A DNA stretch of 64,000 nucleotides, taken from the NCBI GenBank assembly GCA_030737835.1, contig JAUJYN010000017.1, positions 2,852,001-2,916,000 on the forward strand, written 5' to 3'. A program made the position numbers and the translations under genes. Source of the DNA: Acorus gramineus (Eukaryota; Streptophyta; Magnoliopsida; Acorales; Acoraceae). Positions 48,645 through 59,100 of this stretch are shown one piece after another (positions within the stretch are counted from its first letter, which is position 1; every line of letters begins with the position of its first letter). The notes beneath the pieces are model-generated. The model saw only the letters and a list, made by a program, of their open reading frames with translations, was not told where the DNA came from and ran no database searches.

Positions 48645-49673
48645 GGCTTGGTCAGACGACCTTACTCCTCGCGAACGAGCAGAAGAGACACGACCATGCA
48701 AGAGGTCTGGTCGGACGATCTTTCACCTCGCAGAAATATTCGAAGATGTAACAGATGAACGAACAGGACGAAGAGCCACGAGCAGAGCCAAAGAAACGAT
48801 CAAAAGGCTATAAACGCCTATAACTGTCAGACGGATTGTTAGGGCCCATTAATTGCGCAACGTGAATAATTAGTGGGCACGACGTGCCTCATTAACACAT
48901 GGGGGTTTCTACCAAAATCGCCCACTAAGTGTTAAATGGAGAGGCGGTTATAACAGCCAAAAGATAGTGGAAGCGGCAATCTAGCCAGGGTGACCTTATA
49001 AAGAGGAAAGTAACTCAAACAGCTAAGGCATCGAAAACAACCTGATTAACTACTTTGATGCAACGAAAATTTAAGTGAGTTTTGTATTTTATCCCTGACT
49101 GATACATCTCTTCGGAGGGCCTTTGGCTGGCACTACACTGGTGTCACCCTGATTTCTTTGTGAGTGCAGGATCCATCTCCATTTGGGTCTGAGTTCGTGA
49201 ATGAAGGCTCCGAAGACCAATAGTTTAACTGAAGGAAAAAATATCACCCTCAAGTATATATGCAAAAAACTCATTTTTAGTTGTACCATATCACTTTGAT
49301 GTTTCATTTTAAATTTTACAAATGATTTATTTTATCATTATTAGAATTTTTATTATATCATTTATGTATATATAATATGATATATTATATCATATATAAA
49401 TGGATTGAAAAAAGAATTTAAAATATTTTTTTTATTTATACGCACATCGTGCGTGGGAAAGACTAATTTTTACTAGTTTAATTTAATTAGGTTTAAATTT
49501 TTTTAAGAAGGAGGGCCATGAACTAATATTTTAATTGACATAAATTTTCTTTTAAGAAATAAATATTCTCAAGATTCGGTTAGATCGTGGTATTCCAAAA
49601 TAAGGATCACAAATATTTAATTCCCCCAAAATTAATAATAAAATCTTATTTTTAAATCTTAGTATCCTCACTA

Positions 49674-49964
49674 TTTAGGGTTTTTTATTTTTAAGTCTTC
49701 ATAAACCATATGATTTAGGGATCGATCCATCACTTCTTCATGTTTGAGTTTTAATCTCTAGATTTAAAGAATATGTTTTTTTAAGTTCTTATAGGGATTA
49801 AAAAGAAAATAAAATAATTTAGGGATATGTCTCTCTCATGAAGTAAAAAAAAACGTATCATTTAAATATAAGGACTAAAACCCAAATACAAAAAAGTGAA
49901 AGATCGATCCTTAAATCCTATAATTTATGAATTATGAAGACTTAAAAATGAAAAAACTCTTTAA
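49674..49964. mobile_element. Fold-back MITE in the upstream region of MGL
   Basis: The left arm (about 49674-49765) and right arm (about 49873-49964) are imperfect inverted repeats. For example, TTTTTAAGTCTTCATAA (left) pairs with the complement of ATGAAGACTTAAAAATG (right), and GATCGATCC occurs in both arms. Length is about 290 bp with long arms and no coding capacity, so it is a MITE of undetermined superfamily. It ends about 150 bp upstream of the MGL TATA box. The rest of 49467-50117 is AT-rich and holds no other feature that I recognise. Confidence 0.7.
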
Positions 49965-50117
49965 TTTAAGAATCGATGAATCCATCACACGTGAATTTCC
50001 TGTATTAAATCTTATCTAACAATTGAATGTTTCCAAACAAGTCGCCCACTAATTAGGATCAACTTAAAAAAAAAAAAGAACAGAATAACAAACGTATATG
50101 CAAAGCTTGCTAACTCC

Positions 50118-50125
50118 TATAAATA
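50118..50125 (+). promoter_or_regulatory. TATA box of MGL
   Basis: TATAAATA lies 76 bp upstream of the chosen start codon. Plant transcripts usually start about 30 bp downstream, which would give a 5' leader of roughly 45 nt starting near 50150, rich in CCACC and A, without an ATG. The box also rules out the in-frame ATG at 50098 as the start, because that codon is upstream of the box. Confidence 0.65.
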
Positions 50126-50193
50126 AAATCCAATCTCCACCACCATCTCCCATCCAAAAAAAAAGAAAAACCAATCCTTCCGCAACACCATCA

Positions 50194-53100
50194 ATGGCGT
50201 CCGAAACCCAAACCATCCCGAACCCCCACATCAACAAACGGACCTCCGACGAAGACCCAGACCCGACCTCCCGCAAGAAGAAACCCACCATCCCCATGAT
50301 CTCCTCCGACCCGGCGGAGGCCCTGGCAAACGTCCGTCACGAGTTCGGCGAACACGGAGGGGTGAACATGTCGATCGAGGCCTCGGCGACCTTCACAGTG
50401 ATGGAACCTGAGACCATGTCCCGCATGTTCATGGGCGAGCTCGGCCCGGACCGCGACTTCTTCATCTACAGCCGCCACTTCAACCCGACCGTCCTCAACC
50501 TCGGCCGCCAGATGGCCGCCTTGGAGGGGACGGAGGCCGCCTACTGCACGTCGAGCGGGATGTCGGCGATCGCTTCGGTCCTCCTCCAGATCTGCGGCGC
50601 GGGAGGACACGTGGTGGCCTCTAAGTGCCTCTACGGGGGGACCCACGCGTTGTTGAAGCACTTCTTGCCGAGGACGTGTAACATAACGGCGACGTTTGTG
50701 GACGCGGGGGACGCGACTGAGGTGGTGGGGGCGATTAAGGAGGGGGTGACGAAGGTGGTTTATTTGGAGACGGTTTCGAATCCGACGTTGGCCGTGGCGG
50801 ATGTGAGGGGGGTTTGTGAGGCGGTGTGGGGGAGGGGGGTTAAGGTTGTGGTCGATAACACCTTTACGCCTATGGTGGTGTCGCCGGCGAAACTTGGGGC
50901 GGATGTCGTCGTGCATAGCATCTCCAAGTACATCAGCGGTGGCGCTGACGTCATCGCAGGTATGTCTTCTTCTTTCTTCCACTCTTTCTCTCTCTCTTCT
51001 GTGTTGTCTGTCCCTGTCTCTTCTTGTGTTTTGTTTTGTTGTGGGTTCACGAGTTGGATGTGTGTGTGTTTTTGACGGGTTTAGAATCTTTTTAGCTTTT
51101 TTTTTTTTTTTTAATAAAAGTTGGAATGGTTGATTCGGAGGTTCGGAATCTTGATGAGATGCATGCGAGGAACACTTCTTTTTGTTTTAACTTTTTAATT
51201 ATTATTGTTGTTGTTCTTGTTTTTTTTTTATTGGTATATTATTACTGTTGTTGTTGTTGTTGTTGTTGTTAGCTTTTAATGTGATTGGGTTTTACCGATG
51301 AGTCATGGTTCTAACAAAAACTTGGTGATACGGACCAAATAAAATTAGGAAATGAAATCCTAACACTTTTTGTTTTTCTTCGATGTGGGTGGTTAACAGA
51401 TCAGTTTTTCCTGCCAATTTTTTTTGTTTGGGAGCCACAACCGGCCCCATTTTTCAATCCTAATTTTTATTGGAGTATATTCGAAATAAGTTTAAAATTA
51501 GAACTGATTAAAATATTTTTTTTCTTTTGCCATGAAAAAAATCAATTGTTAAGGGATGTGCTTTCTTATATGTTGCATTTTAAGATTCTCTACAAATAAA
51601 CCTGATAAGTTATTTGGTATAATGGCTCCAATAGGATGATACAAAGTTTAACTTATAACTTCACTTCTGGTGCTAGACAGATTGGGCCAACATGGACCGA
51701 AACAAATAGGGAGTCAAGGCCCTTTAAAATCAGCCCGGGTCCAATAGAGCTTCTTACTTCTTTTTCTTTACCTTCCTTCAACAATGATCAAACCCGGGTA
51801 AAGCCCTACTAGTGGGATCTTTATCAAGAGGCACCATATATCCAGTCAGTGGAGTTAGAGCTGATAAACGAATCAAGCCGTTCGGGCTCGGCTCTATTAA
51901 AGCTCGTTCAGGCTCGTTCAATTAGACAAATGAACAAACTTAAATAATTTTTAAAACTCGGTTAGGCTTGGGACATGAATCGAGCTTCATTTTGTGTTCA
52001 AACTCGACTCATTTGTGTTATAAAAAACTTAGTTGAAATTTGATTCAACTCTTTTATAAAATCAGAACATTAAATCAATACAAAGTTATGCTCGTTTAGG
52101 CTCATGAACTTGACTCATTTAGGTTAAAATTTTACTTTCAACCCCTAAAAAACATAAAATGAATAAGAATGCTAGGCTCGTGAGTTCAACTCAACTCGAC
52201 TCGTTTATAAACGAGCCGAGCTTGAACATATCGGCTCGTTCAGCTCGTTTATCACCCCTAATTGGAGTACACACGCATCCCATGTAATCTCTACTATAAG
52301 TGTGTGTGTACATATTTTGATTTGTGTTTCTATGTGGAATTTAAATTTTACAACATGCACAATTTGGTCTGCTTATGTTGTCACGCCCCAGGGCGGCCAA
52401 CCCCGAGACGCGGCAAATGTATATATATCATATCAGAAACCTACACAGGAGGCCAAATGTATATACTCTAAACCACAAATAAACAGAATGACACACAATG
52501 ACAAGAAGCTGACATGATATATATACACCAAATGCGGAAGCAAAAGACTGAATCTGTGAATAAACATTCTACAGACTCGATACTCAATCATACGTCCTGT
52601 GAGAGCCAATATACACAAATATATAACTGAACATATACAACACGTGCTCAGCACGGAAATACAATACATACAGCCAAGGAAAGGGATGCTGATAGCCTCT
52701 GGCACTCGCGGACGTAGCGCTGCTCCGCTACTGAAGGAATCCCTCGGAAAGCTCCAACTGCTGCTCCGGCTCCAGCTCAGGCTCAGTGGCAACTGGGGAA
52801 AAACATATGCGAGGGGTGAGCCACACGCTCAGTGAACGGCACAACCCATGCATCACAGACAATATTGACCACAACATATTAATCCGTTCTAATCCACAAT
52901 TTCCATAACCCAGATCATACCCTCACCTTTACCCCTCAACAGGGGACTCAGGATGTTGGGACTAACAATCATCCATAAACAAATCTAGCAGGTCGCTCAT
53001 CGCCAACCCACTACACCCTCACCCTCACCCTACCACGGGTGACATAGGATTTTGGGACTGACTAGGCTGTTGGTCACCCTTGGTCCACCGATAGTGTCTC

Positions 53101-56100
53101 CCTCCACTCCGTAGGCCGCCTGGTCTACTCCCACATTCAGCACAGTCCGTCACCAAATCAGGAGGTGCCTACTGATGGGAGCCCTCTGTCAGGAAGGCCC
53201 TGTCTAACGTTGGGGGTAGTCTCTACCGGATCCAACGAGGGGGACAGAACAGCCTATCCATACGCATATGATCCACTCGGATCCGCCGACTACACATCTC
53301 TACAACTCAAATGTCATGAACTCTTCAGAGTTCCTCCAGCGCGCATAACCAAGATGCGGGGAAATAGTACAATCAAAAGCAGTGTTGGAATATCACTGGG
53401 GGAAAGAAACTCGGGAGGGCGGCGTGAGTTCCCGATACAGGGTACCCCGACAACCAAACAAGGAACACGGAGTACCCTAACACGGGTCTCACCGCTGTCC
53501 TCGCAAGGTCCCTCCCCTATAATATTCACTACTCATGCTAATAATCATACCAAACATACAACTCTAACGTTCTGAATTCCTCAGAACCCACCAGGGCGCA
53601 TAACTACGATGCGGGGAACATGCATAAGGTTATAACATGGTGAAATATTCTTGGGGGAAAGCAACTCGGGAGGGCAGCGTGAGTTCCCGTTATAGGACGC
53701 TCCGACAACCAAACAAGGAACACGGTGTACCCTAACCCGGGTCTCACCGCTGTCCTCGCAAGGCCCCTCCCCTAAAATAATCACTATAACATGCAATTCA
53801 ACAGATACTAGTATTTAATTTAATAAATAAACTAGTAGGGCACATGCATCGGTCGGGCTTCCTAACAAGGAACCAGGAGACATGCTGCATGGCTCATACG
53901 CATATCCTAAGGGGCAAGTCCCTAACATAAAAGCCTAGGGTAGCATGCATTCTACATATTTACACAAGTATGGATTACATATTATTGCAGGTTAATATTC
54001 ATCCAAGACGCCCCAGGAGAGGTCGGTATACGCCCAAGTGCGTATAACACCTCTCGACTGGGTTGGATTGTCCCACTCACCAGTATTTGGGTCGACGCGC
54101 GACCGTCCGTCTAGATCTGCAAGACAGACATTAACTGGGTAAGTATAAATCCACAATTATCATTAAATACATAACACACAACCAAACATCCAACACTTCC
54201 CCAACAACTACCCGCGGCCTCGGCAACCACCCGCACGGCCCCCGGCAACCACCCGCACGGTCGGCCACCGCCCGGATGCGCCACCGCGGGCCCCGCACGC
54301 CTCGCGCCGGTCCGCGAGCACCCCGCGCGCCCCCGCACGCAGTGCCCCGCCTCGCGCGCACCCCGCACGCACCTCGCACGCCTTGCCGCACCTTGCGCGC
54401 ACCTCGCACGCCTTGCCGCACCTCGCGCGCACCTCGCACGCACCTCGCCGCACCTCGCGCACGCCTCCTCGCCCCGCGCGCACCCCGCGCGCACCTCCGC
54501 CACCCCTCCGCGCGCACCTCGCGCGTGCAGCACCTCCGGCAGCACCTCCGCGCGCACCTCGCGCGTGCAGCACCTCCGGCCGCACCTCCGCGCGCCTCCG
54601 CGCGCACCTCGCGCGTCCAGCACCTCCGGCAGCACCTCCGCGCGCCTCCGCGCGCGCCTCGCGCGACCTGCTCCACGCGCACCAGCCGCCCAGCTCGCCC
54701 AGCACCGGCCACTGCTCGCCCAGCACCGGCCAGCACCTCCGCGCGCGCCCAGACCAGCGCCCAGACCAGCTCGCCCAGCACCGGCGCCCTGCACCAGGCC
54801 CGCGCGCCCTCGCGCGCACGCCGCGCGCGCGCACGCGCGCCCGCGCACGCACGCGCACCTGCCCGCGCGCACCCGACCTGGCGCCGCCTGGGTTGCTGCT
54901 GCTGCTGCTGCTTGGCCCGGACGACCTGCCGCAGCCCGAGCGCCACCACCACTGCCCGAGACCACCCAAACCACCTTCCAACCACCCCCGACCGCCCTCC
55001 GACGACCCCCACAGCCTCCGACCACCCCCAAACACAAAAACCCCTCCCTACCATTCATCTAAGCAAGAAAAAGGAGGGAAAGAAGGCTTACCGAGGGGAG
55101 GGAGCGAAGTCCGGACGCTCTCCACGCGCCGAAACCCTTCCCAAAAGCCTTCTCACGCCCCGATCTAGCTCCACCACCAATATGGGCCAAAACAGAGGAG
55201 AGAGAGGGGAGGTCGGGGAGGCTAAAGTCGTCGGAATTCGGATTTGAAGACACCGGTGTGTAGATCGGGACCCGATCTACACTTCCCGTGCTTTGGGTTT
55301 TCGATTTCGAGGGGTCTAGGGGGCTCGAACGAAGAAGAAAATCGGAGGAGGGGAGAGAGAAATCACGACGGGAGAGACGATGAATAGTGACGAGGTGATT
55401 TTTGATTTCTTTTAAGTAGAGCGCGACTTAAAAACCCGGATACGCCCCGGAACTGGAAAATTTTTGCAAACGATGCCGGAATTCAATGAAATTTTCGTGG
55501 GAGGTCAGAAATGGCACCAGGACACCAAATATGCAGTCAGATTTCCAATCGGAGTCCTCTAGCTCAGACGATAGCTAACAGTCTGAAATTAAGCGGTTCC
55601 GATCGAAAACCCTAAAAATTTTAAAAACCGCCAGGGCGCTCTAACGGTTACCAACAGGTTAAAAGTGACACATATATAACATTATTCCCCCCTTAGGAAA
55701 TTTTGTCCCCAAAATTCGCCAAAAACATCTAGGAGGGGAAAAGATGCGGATACGCGTCGAACCTGGCCTCCATGAGCTCCCAAGTGTCCTTAACACCGGA
55801 ACGGTGCTGCCATCGCGCCTCGACCAACTGGACGGTATTGGTGCAGAGCCTCCTCACGCGGCGGTCCATGATCACAATCTACTGCTCCACGAATGACTGT
55901 CCGGTTCAGAGACGAACGGCTCGAACGGGATGACGTGAGCAGGATCGCGGACACACCTTTACCCAACTGCGAACCCACCACTCCAAGACGGAGAGGTAAG
56001 AATTGGCGCTGAGGTGAGCCTCCGAGTAAACTCCAGGAAGCTCTCCTCGCAAGAAGGGGACCACTCGAACCGGATATCCCTCCGAGTAAGGCGGGTAAAA

Positions 56101-59100
56101 GGAACAGCTATCTTCGAGAATCCTCGTCAAACTTCCTGCAATAACTCGCCAAACTCCGGAAGCTCCGAATCCATGCGGGGCTCGACGGTCTACGCCAATT
56201 CGACATAGCAAGCGTCTTACCCGGGTCCACAGATATCCTTCCCAGAAACCACTCAGCCCAAAAGGCCTTAACCTCCAACCAAAACTCACACCTGATCCAT
56301 CACCAGCTGATGCTTCTAAGGTATCCCTTGACTGGGAAAAGAACCTCGGGAAAGCAGCATGAAATCCCGATATAGGATACCCCGACAACCAAACAAGGAA
56401 CACGAAGTACCCTAGCCCGGGTTTCAACGCCGACCTCACAAGGCCCCTTAATCCAGAAAGGAACACTAGAAGAAGACATCATTATTAAAGAACATTACCA
56501 ACCTCACCGGATCATCTACATCTAGATAATCATCCACCGATATCCTTCAACATCCATCTCAAGACCGGACCCAACCTCTATGGGAACGGTCGAACCACGA
56601 CTGAGTCACGAGGCGACGCGTCTTTGTCTCATCCACACCCTCACTCCCATCAGGAGACATATTGGGACTTTGGGAGAGACTTAGACTGTTCTCTACCCCT
56701 GGTCCACCGGTAGCCTCTCCTCCACACCGTAGGCCGCCTGGTCCGCTCCCACAATTCAGCACAGTCCGAAACCAAATCAGGAGGTGCCTACTGAGGGGAG
56801 CCCTCTGTCAGGAAGGCCTCTCTAACGCTGAGGAGTCCCTACTCGGGTCCAACGAAGGGGAGAACGACACCATACTCGCGTCATCATCCATTACAGGACC
56901 GAACCCAACATCATCGGGAATGGTCGAATAAACCATTTGGTCACGAGCGACCCGTCTTCGCCTCATCCACACCCTCACTCCCGAAAGGAGACATTTTGGG
57001 ACTTTGGGAGAGACTTAGACTGCTCTCTACCCCTGGTCCACCGGTAGCCTCTCCCCGCTCCGTAGCTCGCCTGGTCCTCTGACCGGGAGCCTGTCTAACG
57101 CCGGGGCTGTACTACGCGGATCCAACTAAGGGGAGAGCGATTCCACGCTCGCGACACCATTCAATAACCTCTTACCGAGTAGCCCCTACCTAGCATACTC
57201 CCAAATTCAGTACTCCTCCGATTGCATCGGCGGTACCTACTGATAGGAATTCACTGCCAGGACAGCTAAAACCCGACTTCCTTAACCCAAACAACCACTC
57301 TTGACACTCACTCATCCAGATACCCCACACTTGCATAATAACCACCAATTACACACACAACTATCCTTATACTAGAAAGCTGGGAACACAAGATGATACC
57401 TCGAACCATGACACCCGAAGGCTGCGCCTCCTCGGCCGTAAGCGCTGCAACTCTGCCTTGAACCAACCGCGGCTGAGGAACAGGAGCACGCCTCGCCGGC
57501 TGCACTGGCTGCTGCTGGCGCTGAGGCTGCTGCTGCTGCTGCTGGCGCGGAAGCTGCTGCTGCAAGAACGGCGGCTGCTGAGGTGGCACTCGGGGTCGGT
57601 CAGCATCTGGGCAATTGTATCTGATATGCCCGATGCGCTGACAATGAAAACAGCGCCGCTTCTCCGGCTGCCAGGACTGGATGGGCACTGCTGCAATGGG
57701 CGCCGGATCCCATACTGGCACCGCATCTGCTGGAGGAGAGGCAGCCGCTGACTGCTCGAAGCGGGGCCTCTTCCTCTTGCGCTGCCCCTGGTCCCGACTC
57801 CCGGAAGGACCCTGATCTGAAGAAGGGGTCGGAGCCCGCACTTGAATCCCGAGGTCTCTCTCGACGGTCTTCGCCCGAGACACTACGTCGGAGTACCTCG
57901 TGAAAGCGTGGGCAGTGACATGCACCCGGATAGCGCTGCTGAGACCCAGCTCGAATCGCCGGCACCTCGTGACCTCATCCGTCACCAAGGCTGGAGCAAA
58001 TCTGGACAGACTCGTGAAGCGCGCAGAGTAGTCAGCGACGGACATGGTGCCCTGAGTCAGCTGCTCGAACTCCCGCTCCACTAGCTGTCGCGTCGAGAAC
58101 GGAAAGTACTCATCCAGAAAAGCCTCCGGAATCCCGCCCAAGAAAGCTGCTCCACTCCCTCTGGAATGTCCACCACTCGGGTAGCCCACCACTCGGCGGC
58201 ATCACCCTTCAGCATGAAGGTGGCCAGGCGACTCGCTGGCGATCGGTGCAAAGCATGGCCGCGAAGATCACATCCACCTCCCTCAACCAACGCTCTGGCG
58301 CAAGAGGATCTGCCGACTGCCCATGAAACTCGGGAGGATGGAGCTTTAGAAAGGCGTTGAGGCCGCTCTGCTGCACCGCGCTGCCGCCTCTAGCTCCTCC
58401 TCCCTTTCCAGGGGATCCTCAACTCCAACTGCCGGAACTGCCACAGGAACTGGGGGTACATCAGGTACCACAGGCGGATCTACCACCAAGGGGACCGGCG
58501 GAACTGCCTCGCGGGTCGCCCTCAGCTCCTGAATCTCTCTAGCCTGCTCTGCTATCATCCGCGTCTGTGTCTCCACCAAATCAGCCAACCGAGCGAAAGC
58601 ACGCTCCCAAGCAGGAGGCTCCTGCGTCAAGGGCTCTCCGGTAGCATCCTCGTCTCTGGTAGGTCCGGAAACCTCCAAAGACCGAGAGGGACCTCGTCCG
58701 CGCCGTCCTCTGCGAGGAGGCATATCAGCACCCTAAGAAAACCAGACACTAGGATCAGAATACTCATCTCGAAATCCTAGGACTCACTTCTACGAAAGGA
58801 AGACTATTGGCTCTGACAGGACCAGGCTCTGATACCAACTTTTGTCACGCCCCAGGGCGGCCAACCCCGGGACGCGGCAAATGTATATATATCATATCAG
58901 AAACCTACACAGGAGGTCAAATATATATCTACACAATAAACAGAATGACACACAATGACAAGAAGCTGACATGATATATATACACCAAATGCGGAAGCAA
59001 AAGACTGAATCTGTGAATAAACATTCTACAGACTCGATACTCAATCATACGTCCTGTGAGAGCCAATATACACAAATACAACTGAATATATACAACACGT

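Larger units (their letters stand above)
26734..49250 (+). mobile_element. Element A: Tat-lineage Ty3/gypsy retrotransposon with two antisense accessory ORFs
   Basis: In order, it has a truncated 5' LTR (26734-27371), a primer-site region (about 27375-27393), gag (27412-28863), protease (29040-29640), RT, RNase H, second RNase H and integrase (33014-36082), two minus-strand accessory ORFs (36664-39093 and 39579-45388), a polypurine tract (about 45786-45806) and a 3' LTR (45807-49250). Four solo LTRs interrupt it, and without them it is about 13 kb. The second, archaeal-type RNase H region and the antisense accessory ORFs are Tat-lineage hallmarks. It is broken, with many interruptions, and older than the LTRs nested in it. 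Confidence 0.8.
45807..49250 (+). mobile_element. 3' LTR of element A, split by a solo LTR
   Basis: It starts TGTGGAGGTAAAAATCC just after the purine-rich tract AGGAGAGGGGGCATC (45791-45806) and ends near 49250, where similarity with the 5' LTR (26734-27371) stops. Without the nested LTR (46026-48644) it is about 0.82 kb. The polypurine tract next to a TGTGGAGG start is the common arrangement in plant Tat-lineage elements. Confidence 0.65.
26075..49466 (+). mobile_element. Candidate Helitron with element A nested inside
   Basis: The 5' end candidate TCTATCTATC (26075, preceded by A) and the 3' end candidate fit the Helitron rules of 5'-TC, a 3' hairpin followed by CTRR, and insertion between A and T. 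At the 3' end the hairpin CGCAC-ATC-GTGCG is at 49441-49453, followed by GACTAA at 49461-49466, then T. The rest of the AT-rich sequence between the ends, at 26075-26733 and 49251-49466, would be a small non-autonomous Helitron, with all of element A being a later insertion. No Rep/helicase sequence is visible. A rival 5' end is at 25634. The pairing of the ends is inference. Confidence 0.35.
52379..55681 (-). mobile_element. 3' LTR (on the minus strand) of the MGL-intron element
   Basis: This 3303 bp LTR is nearly identical to 58843-62136. On the minus strand it has a leader ending at a GTAAGC 5' splice-like site (GT at 55090-55091), a CpG-rich island (54200-54900), TTGCAG, a 36 nt block (54081-54116) and GTGAGT. 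Two near-copies of a module with 'accaaacaaggaacacgg' lie at 53400-53520 and 53640-53770. Confidence 0.93.

Noticed and set aside
50098-50193. Upstream in-frame ATG that would extend MGL by 32 residues
   Set aside because: It lies upstream of the TATA box at 50118-50125, and the added residues are low-complexity and not typical of the family.
50960-51075. Continuation of the MGL reading frame past 50959
   Set aside because: The continued protein is low-complexity and unlike MGL, while a GT/AG intron joined in phase 1 to 63038 restores the family sequence exactly.
54111-55247. Long overlapping reading frames rich in Ala, Arg, Pro and Gly on both strands of the CpG islands (also at 1469-2177, 13427-13947, 17316-17886, 22426-23138, 30660-31220, 43655-44479, 60562-61703)
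   Set aside because: Stops are rare in such GC-rich DNA in any frame, so open frames appear on both strands at once. None has a known domain, a stable start across copies or codon signal. They lie in a putative intron of the LTR.
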